Assembly (NCBI GenBank): GCA_964035545.1 | Contig: OZ037768.1 | Coordinates: 3,461,501 to 3,525,500 of the forward strand | Length of the DNA stretch: 64,000 nucleotides | Source of the DNA: Bugula neritina | Taxonomy: Eukaryota > Bryozoa > Gymnolaemata > Cheilostomatida > Bugulidae | Direction: 5' to 3' | Part shown: positions 36,290-64,000 of the stretch, piece by piece | How positions within the stretch are numbered: position 1 is the first letter of the stretch | Layout of the letters: each line of letters starts with the position of its first letter | Position numbers and translations under genes: made by a program | The notes under the pieces: generated by a model | The model's database searches: none | What the model was told of the DNA's origin: nothing | What the model saw: only the letters and a program-made list of their open reading frames with translations

Positions 36290-37997
36290 ATGCTTCGAGC
36301 AGCAACTAGAAGGCACGGACCTCGTGACTTGTTCTACGAGGCAAGATGGTGCATCATTGCACAAGTGTAAGTGTGCTTATATTATTATTATAGCTTGTTT
36401 ATAAATAGCAAGTATGCCTATATTATTATAGGTCCTTTATAAATAGTAAGTGAACAAGGGCCGAGGTTGATACAAAGGTATGAACTTTATTAGAGTTTAT
36501 AGGTTTGACTGTCTTCAAAAATATTCCCCATTCAAAACATTTGGACTTTGTTTTCACTGCATGTATAGAGTCAGAACTTTACTCTGTCAAATGTGTTATT
36601 GCATAAATTACTCATGCATTTAGTAAAAGTTTCCTATCTGTGATGAAGTTTTGCTGAAAGGATTTTGCTGAGCTGGGGAGAAATTCAAAGTACACAAAAG
36701 CAACTGTAATTTAGTACCCTTCTTGACAAAGCTAATAATATTTGAGAACATTTAACATCTAACTGATATTCCTCACAACTCACCACTTCCAATAAATATC
36801 TTAGCATAGGATCAAGTCTCTAATGGCTAGCTAGTGTATATAATTATAATTTTATTCTTGAAAATTTCTAGTGCACAAATCAAGTTCCAAAGAAACCAAG
36901 TTACATTTACCCCATCACCCATAAAACCAGTTTCAATTTATAAAACATTAGAATATTTTGGTTGTCCTTCACCTTGATTGTCATTGGAAAGATATCAGCT
37001 CCATTAGCCACCACTGGGTTGGCATTGATTTCTAATTTTGAACGTCGGATTTTACAGAGCAATGAGGACATATTAACATGTCCTCCTTACACACATTGAA
37101 ATCTTGGTATACTTTGCATGTTGAATTATTGCAGAGTAGTGCAAAAGGTACGAATTAAATGGACAATATTCTTCCACGGGATATTATTCGCAGTGGCCTT
37201 ATTTCGAGTATGTGTTTTGGATTTACTACCTAATAGAAGAGAACTAATACTACTCCAACTTGGTGATTACGTGTCACAAACCGAGAGCTGGGAATATGCT
37301 TGGCTCTTCTCCATAACTGCATCAATTCTATCCACTCGAGCTATATGCTGCAATAAGCCTACAGCTTTACTCTTAGCTTCAACAAGTAAGTGAACCTTCT
37401 TTTATCATCCACTTCACTCCAAATGATCATTAATATGAGTCAAAATACCAAGTTGATAAAAACAAATTTTCAACTGTAAGAATCCCAAAAAATCAATTAA
37501 AATTATGCTCCAAGACTTAAAAAACAAAAGCTCTAAAGCATGGTAAATACAAACATATTGCTATGTAAACTGTGGTATGAATATCATGAAGTAGTATTAG
37601 GTGAATAGTTATTGCTAATGTGAAACTTCTGAAAATCACTGTAAGATGTTGATTGCTTAAAGGCAAACAATTTTTCATTTTAGGTAATTTCGTATTTGGC
37701 TTGCTGCCATTGGCTTATGGAATTTGGGACAATGGGCCAGAGTTACTTTCCCGTATTCAGCATCACAAAATTCTTGGAAATTTCTTCCTAGTTGATAACG
37801 ATGTGTTAACAAACGCAACAACAAAAATGGCCAACACAACAGAGAATTTGGTGACCAGTGACTCGACATTTACTGTACTCCAATACTATTGGATAAGTCT
37901 GTGCCTGCAAGTTCACCTATTCCAAATACTGTTTGCACAGCAGCTTCGGAAAATACTATTGTCAGTGAACACTAAGAGATTCTATAAGTCATTGTAG
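36290..37997 (+). CDS. JAGN1: Jagunal homolog (ER membrane protein)
   Basis: JAGN1 is a four-pass ER membrane protein needed for ER organisation and early secretory traffic. Exons: 36290-36366, 37135-37385, 37684-37997. They total 642 nt, or 213 residues (human 183), in phase. The N-terminus RHGPRDLFYEARWC matches the position of human GSDFQHRERVAMHY. Hydrophobic segments are FFHGILFAVALFRVCVLDLL, YAWLFSITASILSTRAI, FVFGLLPLAYGIW and YYWISLCLQVHLFQILFA. Shared landmarks are WEYAWLFS (human WEYPYLLS), GLLPLAYGIWD (human IAPLIYGSME) and QVHLFQ (human QVHAWQ). A stretch of roughly 20 extra residues between segments 3 and 4 has two N-x-T sequons. The ATG at 36290 opens the frame; an ATG 21 bp upstream is in another frame and stops quickly. 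Confidence 0.93.
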
Positions 37998-38085
37998 TCA
38001 TGGAAACAAACCAGAGTTGTCTGCCCTGAGTTCAAACCATCAACTGTGCTCGAAATGACACATCACTTTGATTTTCAATAGTCTC

Positions 38086-38091
38086 AATAAA
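38086..38091 (+). terminator. Candidate JAGN1 poly(A) signal
   Basis: AATAAA 89 nt after the JAGN1 stop codon, within GTCTCAATAAACACTTAG. Confidence 0.55.
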
Positions 38092-38141
38092 CACTTAGCA
38101 ACCAACAACAGCTCATATGCTTACTAATAGAAAGTCTATAA

Positions 38142-38147
38142 TTTATT
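38142..38147 (-). terminator. Candidate POLR1E poly(A) signal
   Basis: AATAAA on the minus strand about 220 nt after the POLR1E stop codon. Confidence 0.45.
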
Positions 38148-38367
38148 GTAAAAATCAATTTGCTTCTTAAATGACATTAGCATTAGTTCATTTAGTCATA
38201 GTTTACGTTTAAAATATCAGCTAATAATATGTAGTTCAACTGACAACATGAACACAAGTTTGAGCTGATTTCTCCCACATACACACATGATACAATGATA
38301 TGTGTGTAGCCAGGTTACAATCCAGTAGAATGAGTGTTTGCAACCAGTAGTGGACACCCATTTGCAA

Positions 38368-41300
38368 CTACCTCCTTCTACGAGGAGGGGCGTGTGTAGC
38401 AGCAGGAAATTTGAGAGGAGCTGTGAGTTGGAGGATTATTTCAGGCACCTGTGCTTTTCTGTTCATTTTTGCTTTACAACCCATGGCTTTCGCCAGATCA
38501 CATATTCTATGAACATAAAGCAAAACTTTATGACTAAAATTGAAATGCTTATGATACTTTCGAATTAAAGAATATATGTGTGATTCACTATTATAGATCA
38601 CAATATTTGCTAATGGCAAATAACAATATCTATTTCCTGAAGCTATTTCCATTAGTACGTTCTGCGTCAAAACAAAAATATAATATTTCGTACTCAATAT
38701 AGTTATAAATTATACACAGTAGCCTATAATACGAAAACATACACCACATTGCTATGCTACAACTATGACATCTTCCCAATTATTTTAAAATCTTCAGTCT
38801 TCAACAAATTATTTACTCACTTTTTACCACCAACTTTAAGATCAGCCATGAGTTTGTTACAGCAGAATGAGTTGTTCTCAAGACGCAGTGCCAGAAGCAG
38901 TATAGTAATGAGCGCCTTGTCTTTCAGCCTTTGTGGAAAAGCCCTGACAAAACCATGCCAGAATTATAATAACTAAACTGAAAGTTGTAGTCTTCTACAT
39001 CTGTAATGTCTAGTTCTACTTTCGGTTAATTAAGCTGTGCATACATAGTACAGCATATACTAAACTCAATACTATATTGGCAATGCTGTTTGCATAGTAA
39101 GCAATACCATGAAAAATAACTAATTAGATTACGAAATTTAAAACTTCTACTTAAATCACTGAAACTGCATTTGAAGTAAGTCATTTAGACAGTAATTGTT
39201 GAATATTGATTTTTAAAATAATTCCTTATTCCTGTTGACTGTAGCTATGCTGAAAGTGTGGTGAGAAACTGATTTTTAAAACGGCAACTTTGACGAGTTA
39301 CTTTTATGATGAAGAAAACTGGGTAAAAGTATCTCCTCAACTAAATTCACTTTTACTAAAAATTTTGAAGCCTTAAACGCACATTACTTAATGTGCTCGT
39401 TCAAATAGTAGAAACCCAAAGCTTGATGAGACAACTCCCAATAACATTCAATTGTACACACAGCACATATAAGGAAGACAGTAATGTGTTGTGTAGTATA
39501 AAGCTTCTCATGAGTTTGTTAATTAAGGTACATGCTTCAAAGAGAAACAATATAAATCAGTTATACCAACCTGTGTTTACCTGCTTTCACAGTATAAGTA
39601 TTAAGAAGATGGTCAAAGCATGAACCTGGCATTTGATATAAACTTTCGTTGTCTTGTGAAGAAAAAGGATCTACAAACAGTAAAGTCCTATATGTTTATA
39701 CTCTGTGAGAACCCCTGATTAGTAGGGCATTTTTTAAGCAGGCTAAGGACTTGTTTTCCATTGTGGTAGTGTAGTATTTACAACTGAATACCCTCCCTAA
39801 CATCGCCAATGGCCTTCACTGGGATTTGAACCCATGACCTTGTGTTTACTAAGCCAGCGCTCTAACCACTAGACAGCAGCTGCTTCTTTTTACACAGTAA
39901 ACAGCAGATAAAATTTTACATTCAAGCAAAAGCAATAACAGCAAAAAATTAACCTGCTTTATTTATAATGAAAAATTAAATGAGAAAAAAAATGTATATA
40001 TGGAGACTCACCTTTTTGTTTGAGGTCAATAGATTTAAATGCGTGCAGTCGCAAAAGGAAAAGCAGGTATTTTATATACACTGAGGTCTTTCTTCGAGGA
40101 AATTCTTCCAACGGGAGTTTCTCTAACTGAGTCAGAATAAACTCCGGGTACCTGCAAACAGTGGAACAAATAATACAACAGCCAAAATACATAGAATATT
40201 GATATCAACAAATCTTGTTAAAAGTAGGCAAATAGCACATTATCATGTAGTGCAGAAAAATAGCAGCTCCCAACAAAATATTTTTGAAATCAAAATTATT
40301 TATGCAGCTAACATATTACATAAAAAGTCACTATATAAATAAGGATAAAATTAAATACAAACTGTAATATCAAATATTGGTTATAAATTACAATCTTATG
40401 ACTAAAAGTTTTATACGTATTTAAGCGATCAAAATAATTACCGTTTGCTACTTTTCCATTCTGCTAAAGTACTTGCATCACATACAAAATCATCAACAAA
40501 TTCTTCCAAATCTTTTCTGATGTATTCTGGGAAATCTATATCGGCAAGTCAAGGGAAAACCAACACTTAGCACCAACTAATAATAATTTTAAAGTTCAAA
40601 TAACAAACTTTAGTACATTTAACTGAAAGCTGATTCAATTATAATTTCTGCATCAAACAAAATTATTGAACAAATTCTTTTTGAATAAGAAGCATAGGTT
40701 TCGCAAAGGTTTTGGATAAAAAATTTCATGAAAACCAGCTTATACAAGTTCTATAAAAAGGATACAGCCTTCTAGAGGGTAACAATTATCAGGGTTGGTT
40801 GTCTCTGTGTCATGTGGTGGGAGAATATCTTCTTCAGTAGCTACAACATTATTTACTCATTATATGTGAGAAAATAACTCCATGTAGATGATAGGTTCAA
40901 GTGACATCAAGTGAGCATTGTTGAAAACTACAAAGTAATATCCATATACATATTTTCGCATATATCAGTATGATAGTTAGTAAATATTAGTGCTGAGCTG
41001 GTATTAGCATTGACAGACCAAATACTGGCTCAGCACTAACGTGGATGCAATGAGAACCTGTTTTGACAGGAGTTTCCACAGTGCTGGAGTCAGTGACTGA
41101 AATATCCTCCACATTAGCAGAGTCGAGGGCAGCATTTATCATGTCCTGGTCCAGACCATGCCTCTTTCTTTTCATTACTCTTTGCTTCTGCTTTGCACCT
41201 CCAAACGCTTCTATTAAACTGTCATTCTACAGTGCAACCTGATCAGTACAATTATTGCATCTACATGGCTGGATTACAAGCCAATAGTATAAAGTATTCG

Positions 41301-42529
41301 TAAAACTATAATGTCTATTTTATTCTGTATATCATCTAACAAGCCTATATTTAGAATAAAATAAAAAAGCTTATAAATTGTAGCAAATACAAACTTCTTC
41401 AAGCTGAAGAACTGCGTCATATGAAAACACATATATTATCACACAACAACGCTTATTAAACATACTATAATTCAAAATTTAACTTGCCATCAAATATAAA
41501 TTGCAATTAAATTGTGACTGGCTGCAGTTCTTAGCTTCCTTAGTTAGTTCAGCAGTTTTCTTTCTTTTCAATATTGGATCTGTTGTAATAATTTGAAATT
41601 ACCTGCTCTTGTTTGGACTTCTTCGGTGGTTCTATCCATTCATCTGGCTCTTGGCCAAGACTGACGGCAGGGCGAAGTCTCACTCTTTTTAGTGGAACCA
41701 GAGTCATTTCCCCTGATTCAACATCTTCAACGCCAATATATTTACCATCATCCCTAACATAAAATCAGCAAAAAATCAATGAAACAGTATACACTCACTA
41801 CATCGAAGAGCCAACGAATTTAAAACTGAGAAGACGTGATGACATTCATTTTTTACTAATAGTTTATTTGTTCACCTTGTAGACTGATCATAATCTCCAG
41901 CATACTCCATATCTCCAGCTTTTACAACCTGCAGGAAGAAAACTCCATAATTATTATTGATTTAAACAAAGTAATTCAAAAAAGTAACACAAATAGAACT
42001 AAAAAATACAGTCTTTCTATTTGCTACAAATCAAAGTTTAAAAAAAGCATTTTAATTCTTGGTTTAAAATAAATTGAAGCAGAATTAAAATCAGTGAAAA
42101 TACTTACCAATTTGTGTAATCGTTCGGAATGCTTGCATTTCAAAACTCTTGCTGAAACTGTATTGTATGCACTAGGGTCCAGCAGTCCGTTAGTAAAACT
42201 CACTATCAAAATCATACTAACAAATATTGAACACCTAACACAATGACTGACTCAATACATTTTCAATCTGATTATCAAATATAGCACTTGTTGAACTAAG
42301 TGAATTTTTTTTATCTTATCTAAATTTAAAAATCCATGAGTTATATTGATATAAATCTTTATTAAGATAATAAAATTATTCACACTAAAATAACAAAAGG
42401 ATAGGTTTTTCCAATACAAAATGAATTTTTATTCTAAAGAATATAAAGAGTAGTTATAATCTCACCAGAAAATAATGGCTTTAAATCATCAGTGTTCTTT
42501 GTAACAGCCCTAACTGTTTTTGATGTCAT
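38368..42529 (-). CDS. POLR1E: RNA polymerase I subunit A49/PAF53
   Basis: A49/PAF53 forms a heterodimer with A34.5/CAST on RNA polymerase I in the nucleolus and aids rRNA initiation and elongation. Exons, in gene order: 42529-42466, 42202-42108, 41928-41876, 41753-41603, 41226-41058, 40840-40766, 40535-40442, 40151-40012, 39670-39571, 38943-38821, 38506-38368. They total 1203 nt, or 400 residues (human about 419), and all phases agree. The N-terminal dimerisation half starts at VSFTNGLLDP (human VQFSNGKLQSP). The hallmark DSLIEAFGGAKQKQR matches human DSCIEAFGTTKQKR. The C-terminal tandem winged-helix part includes RRKTSVYIKYLLFLLRLHAF, LKDKALITILLLALRLEN and CDLAKAMGCK. The tail ends in a basic PPRRRR. 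A tRNA-like SINE sits in intron 8. Confidence 0.94.
39811..39883 (-). mobile_element. tRNA-Thr-like SINE head or tRNA pseudogene
   Basis: On the minus strand this 73-nt tract has the layout of a tRNA: an A-box-like TAGTGGTTAGAGCGC, an anticodon region CTTAGTAAACACAAG (AGT, as in tRNA-Thr) and a B-box GGTTCAAATCCC in a T-arm with pairing GGG/CCC. The acceptor ends (GCAGCTG and GAAGGCC) do not pair and the anticodon stem is broken, so it is not a working tRNA. It lies in intron 8 of POLR1E, in the same transcriptional sense. The body downstream of the tRNA-like part (below 39811) has no obvious end. Confidence 0.8.
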
Positions 42530-45500
42530 ATTGTGAACCTAACTGAAAACAATATAACTCATTAATTTCCTGTATGTAATCTAGAAGAGAAAGAAAGAAG
42601 CCTACAATTACAATAATAGTAGCAAGACCAGGGGACAATATTCACATAGATGATAGCTGGTCATTATTGTAGCAATGTAGCTTATAATAACACTCATTAA
42701 AACATGTGTTAAATTAGTACTTTAATCAACATAATTTTGTTTTAATTAATTTCTCATAATGCCAATAATATTGCTTTTCTCGAACATATTGTGTTTGCGA
42801 ACTCCTGTTTCAGCACTATCTTTGCACATTCATGTTATGGCCTGCCTCTGCACATCAAAATAAATTTTTTTTTAGTATAAAGAAAATTTAGAATAGATTT
42901 ACCAAGCTAGCTTTAAACACAAGAATTTGCAGATGCAATATTGCGGAGCTACATAAGCAATGTTGGACACAGGACATGTAGTTCCTAGACCAACTAAAGC
43001 ATAAACTAATTAATAAATTTATATCAACTGAAAAAGTATGAATAATATAAATATTAATTATAAAATAATAATTGATTATTATTATAATATTATTAATGTT
43101 GACCTTCATCCTAACAGAGGAAATAAAAACTAAAAATAAAATTAAATCAAAGAAAATTGCATAATATAAATATTCAAATTGATAATGATAAAGTTAAACT
43201 CAAACTATCTGAGAAGTAAAACCAAAAGGTATTGATTTTGAGCTGAAACTGCTCTTTTATCAGAACACTATGACCATCAATAATCAACATGAATATGATG
43301 ATTTTCAAATACCAAGTCTATTACTATTAGTATTAATAATAATATTATAGTAATACTAATAGTAATACTAATAGTAATACTAATAGTAATACTAATAGTG
43401 ATAACTGTTAAGTAATAATTATTTTAGTATAAACTAATACTAAGTCTAATGTCTAATACTAATAGTAATAGATCTAACTCTTGTTTTATAAAATAAGAGT
43501 AATTACTAATTACTAATTACTATTAGTATTAGTAATTACAGTCTACAGAATAAAACATAGGGATAATGATAGTCAAAATTATTCAATATACGTCACCATG
43601 ACCATAATGATTATAATTTAGAAATTAAAATAATCTAACTATGATCACTACTTCACGTTTTTGTTGATCATACTCATAGTAATAAGATTAACTTCAACTC
43701 AGTAGACTAGTTAGTGTGAGTGCATCTTCCTATTTGAATTTTATAAAACGCACGTGGGTTATTCCGATAGTACTGGTTCTGAGTAACTGTAGTGCATCTC
43801 AGAATAATTCTTATATACTCAGTAATTTTATATGCTAGCTAAGGCTAAAAATAATATTGCTATACAGGAAGCGCTGTATCGCAAAGAGCGTATTCATTTG
43901 CGCGGATCGCTTTCATAAAGCGTAATTGTCTTCACCCAATAAATACGTGACGCCGTAAACCGATTGAAACAAGTTTTTGGGTCAAATATTCACTCACACT
44001 GACACTGAACTATGCTAGTAAATTGAGCATTGGAGGCTACTCAGCGTTACGCTAAATTAGAGTCAGTTACGGTCATATAGCTGCACTGTTAATAGTAATA
44101 AGCTCAGTCAATACTAATAGTAGTAGACTTAGTCTTACTTTTACGGTTACTGTTACTGTTAGTGTTAGTGTTAGTGTTACACTTAATCTTAATTCTTATG
44201 AGTTATGGCTTACTGTTACTCAGTTACTGTTAGACTTAGTGTTAGACAAGTTTAGTCTTACAGTATGAGTATGGCTATGACTATGGGTATCACTCTCTCA
44301 CGATCAGTATGACTATCACTATGATTATGAGTTATGACTATGAAGTATGAGTCGTCTCATGGTGATGGTGATGGTCATTCACTTCATTGTGATTGTATTT
44401 GTCATACCGACTCCGAGTACTCATTATGATTATGATTATGATGATCACTATATCACAAAATAAAAATGTGAATCACATTCAGCTTCACAGTCAATGTATT
44501 TGTAATATATTTATAATCATAATGATAAGCACTATAATCAGACATTAGACTTAGTAGCTATAACTATAATACTAATAGTGATCATATTGATATTCATAAT
44601 GATAATCATTATTCATTAGTTTAAAGATAAATTTAAGATAAGTGTCAGTATGATAATCAAATTAATATTGTTAGTATAAGTATAAGTATTAATTTGATTT
44701 TATAGTTAATAGTTACTGTTGGTAAGTTACTATTACACTTATAGTAATACTAATACTAATAGTAATACTGATATTCTAATATTAATGAACTAATAGTAAT
44801 GAACTAATAGTGATGGTATAAAATTATTTTGTTTCAAATCTATTTTAAGATTGATAATAAACTATTATCATATATTTAAGATATAAATATTTATATTATA
44901 TATTAAATTAAATATTTAGATTAAATTTAATTTATTTTAGAATATTTTTACTCATAGTGTAAGTTTTCCTGTGTTCAGTACTGTCATTGTGGTGTGATTA
45001 TAGCATTATATTTATTGGCTATGCTTATTTAAATATTTTGATTATAATGATGGTTTTGTACTTATAACTCAAGTGTAGTACTAGTTTAATAAAAATGTAA
45101 AAATAACTGTCAAAATTACATCACAATGAACTAATGTAGTAAATAAAAGGGCTGTGTAACATCTCTAGTAATAAGATATGACTGTATTCAATAAGCCTAT
45201 AGAGAGATTAGAAATACAGTTTCAATAACAAGAAAAAGTCTAACCGGCTAGTGAAGAGTGCAATATGGGATTGCACCAATCAGTATCTGTGATGGGAAAT
45301 TTCGTTATGTTCCTGACAATTTTTGTCCTTAGAATGAAATTGTCATGGTGTTTGCTTTTGTTGACACTCACTTATCTTCGAATCCTTTAAGCATGCAGCT
45401 TTGTTTGTAGTACAGATGCAGATGGTTGGTTTACTATGTCGTCATAGGCTGCAGATAGTGCTTAGTGGTGCTCTCTAGCTATGTGCAAGTGTAGGTTAAC

Positions 45501-47813
45501 AAGTCGGCCTTCACATGCTCTGCAGAGTTTGAGGTCTCATTTCTGCATGACTAGTTTACTTGGTCTTTCATACCACAGAGGAAGTGAACAGCATCAACTT
45601 GCACGTTCTCTAATTCAGCAACTCGGTTTTTTTTTTCAAATAGGTTACATGCTGCATTATCTATATGTGAGAGACATAAATAGTTGTATGCAATTTCTTT
45701 TACTTCCTGGGATTTCTAGTGTAATACTTGTTTTATGTTGTGCAGTTGTCTTTTGGTTTTCCTAGCCTTCTGTCTGATGTGCAAATGGAACTGGCAGCCT
45801 AATTCTATTGTTAACGTTATTTCAGTATAAGGTTAGGAAAAATAATTTTATTGTTATTGCTGTTGATTACGAATTTACCTCAAGAACTAAAAGCTTTTGA
45901 AAACAACAGTAACTATAAGACTAAGCGAAATTTAAATATTAGTTATAATGCTAATTTTAATCATCATGATCACTGGAAACTCAAGTAAAACTAAATAGCA
46001 AATATAAAACATATGAGACACAGACCATTTTACTGTTGAAATTTAGTCTTAAATTTTCTTTGGAATTCGTCATTGATGTGACAATCAAAGTAACAATATA
46101 AATTAATTATATTAACTTAATGACAGGGATGTAACACTTGCAAGTTTAAATCTGATTACAAATGTCATTTTACTTTCATATTAACCAATTTATACCTTTT
46201 ATATATAGCTTTTGTTTGATTTTTAGTAATGTAGTTTGCATACTTCAGTAGTTTTAGTACACAGTGGTAAATAAAGTCTCATAGTATTGAGGGTATTCAC
46301 TGTGTGGGTCAGAGTTCATGGCCTACCCCACTCTTCTTTGATTATAGCATCTGCACTGCTCCACTCACTCTTAGAGTTACTTTGAATATTGTCACTTATA
46401 ATTTTTGTGTGAAAATAAGAAAATCTAGATTTATTAAAGCCATCAATCTACTGGATTGAGTGTAATTTGCCGTTGTATCGCCTTTAAAATTGAAATTGCT
46501 TCTATTTTTAAGGTTGAGTAATAAATATGATACTGATTGTATCATTATCATAAGGTTGGAGAGTAATGATCAATATGAACGTTGTTATCATTATGATGGC
46601 AGCGATACTCATAATGATTTACAGTGATAAAAAGTATTTAGTTGTATCTAGTAAGGAGTATTTACAATTGTATGGAAACTGGTCCTTCATGCATTGACAT
46701 TACTATTATATGAATTCTATCTACCAGATTATTGTACGTTGATATTGATTCAGCTGAGTGATCCAGCTCATTCATTAGTTCCTTATTGTTAGCTTTGTAT
46801 GTACCATTTACATGTTTGAAATATACCTAAATTTAAACTGACTATCAATCTTACAAACACTCCCACTTTTTAGTCTTTCAGTTCAGCTAAAGAATATTTT
46901 GTATTGTTATTGTTTTATGAATGAATGCAGTCATGTTCAGTGTTAGTTTCACTATAGCTATGACTAATGCTATCAATATGCAAATCTTATTCTCACAACT
47001 GTTAGTACTGAGAAAAACTTTTTACTATTTTTCTCACTCTTGGTGTGACGGACTTACTGCCAAGTTTAAAGCCAACTGCTTTTCAGTTATTTGATAATCT
47101 TGTAACCTTTTCTAATACGGTAGCATTTTACACTGTGACTATGTATTTGGGTGGATGTATTTTTATTGAATTATGGAGCATGTAGTTCTATAAAAATAAC
47201 ACATTTCACTTCATCTCCACCACTGAATTCAGAAATTAAAAGTGCAAATTTGTCATTTTAAATTTTAAATCACTTGTATTCTCATAAACCATATGTGGAA
47301 CAAGAATTCGTATGCTCTATGCTGTAATTCAATTGTTTTAAGCACCATTGTCTCTAGTGTGTCTTGTATTTCTACTGTGCTTTAATTCCCCATTTGATAA
47401 TATTGCAGAAAGATTACAAAATATGTTGTCTGATGCTTTACTTTTGATATCTGATAGCGAAGTACCATTTTGGCTCTAAATGTAGCTGCACAGCGAATAA
47501 AAGTCATTGTAGAGATCAAATCGAAAAACGCTGGTAAATTTGGGGTGCTTTATATTATAGCAGCAATTTTTATGCGGCAGATATAATTTAACTAGTGTTA
47601 GTTGTAGCAGCTCTTTTTATTGCAATCTCAATTATATGTATAAAATATGTTTGTCTTGTCCTATTTATATCAAAGTAGAGTGATGTACTCTCTTTGCTGT
47701 GTTGGCATGTAATATATGCTGTATCTTATATATTTAGGACAGCATGAAACGCCATAAGTGTGTGTTGCCACGTTGCCAAATCTTCTGACTCCTACTGGAG
47801 ATATTGAACCAGA
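42530..47813. other. Divergent intergenic region POLR1E / ARHGAP39
   Basis: More than 5 kb without a supported gene. Stretches 43319-43560, 44080-44480 and 44570-44830 are cryptic simple sequence (ACTAATAGTAAT, GTTACTGTTAGTGTTAG, GATTATGATTATGATGATC). A relatively GC-richer, CpG-containing patch at 43870-44060 could be a promoter or first exon. The 94-codon open frame at 45481-45765 has no splice context or recognisable family. Confidence 0.5.
43319..43420. repeat. (ACTAATAGTAAT)n 12-bp repeat
   Basis: About six near-perfect copies of a 12-bp unit, flanked by more degenerate copies reaching 43560. The unit is close to self-complementary. Confidence 0.85.

Positions 47814-64000
<16,187 letters not shown>

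Larger units (their letters stand above)
37998..38367. other. Short convergent spacer JAGN1 / POLR1E
   Basis: Holds both 3' UTRs in 370 bp: the plus AATAAA at 38086 and the minus AATAAA at 38147-38142. The transcript ends may therefore meet or overlap slightly. Confidence 0.6.

Noticed and set aside
36266-36311. ATG at 36266 upstream of the JAGN1 start
   Set aside because: It is in another frame and stops after 14 codons, so it cannot be the JAGN1 start.
44140-44200. TTAGTGTTAGTGTTAGTG run as an interstitial telomere
   Set aside because: The unit is TTAGTG, not TTAGGG, and it grades into other cryptic simple sequence.
45481-45765. 94-codon open frame with a hydrophobic end
   Set aside because: No splice partners, no recognisable family, and length within chance for an intergenic region of this size.

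Overview
The window is eukaryotic nuclear DNA from an animal. It is AT-rich, and eight protein-coding genes are split by many GT-AG introns. Two genes point to Metazoa specifically: a peptide:N-glycanase with a C-terminal PAW-type region, and an ARHGAP39/Vilse-type double-WW protein. The lineage cannot be fixed from sequence alone. An ARM-TIR protein, a truncated non-LTR retroelement, a MITE family and many minisatellites would suit an invertebrate, possibly an early-branching one. Gene names come from comparing spliced translations with remembered family sequences; no search was run. I rebuilt the splice junctions by hand, and reading-frame phase agrees at every reported junction.

Layout, with strands: (1) SPG11/spatacsin, minus, 11039 to beyond position 1 (N-terminal half); (2) NGLY1, plus, 13458-18185, complete; (3) an ARM-TIR-SAM protein, minus, 23179-18789, complete; (4) ARL8, plus, 24628-30417, complete; (5) a Rab43/Rab19-like GTPase, minus, 33229-31377, complete; (6) JAGN1, plus, 36290-37997, complete; (7) POLR1E (RNA polymerase I subunit A49/PAF53), minus, 42529-38368, complete; (8) ARHGAP39/Vilse, plus, 47814 to beyond 64000 (5' part only). 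The strands alternate perfectly, so every neighbouring pair is divergent or convergent.

Functions: several genes serve membranes and lysosomes (spatacsin in lysosome reformation, ARL8 in lysosome positioning, the Rab in Golgi/endosomal traffic, JAGN1 in the ER and early secretory pathway, NGLY1 in ER-associated degradation). The others cover rRNA transcription (POLR1E), Rho signalling (ARHGAP39) and a probable innate-immune or NAD-metabolising TIR protein. I see no operon or cluster logic.

Non-coding DNA is rich in repeats: a MITE family with about 25-bp inverted termini (three copies, one with its terminus amplified into a 10-copy 29-bp minisatellite), a 3' fragment of a non-LTR retrotransposon, a tRNA-Thr-like SINE/pseudogene inside POLR1E, a ~200-bp dispersed repeat, about ten minisatellites (three with a 14-bp period, and several lying against splice sites), and cryptic simple-sequence domains clustered near gene 5' ends.
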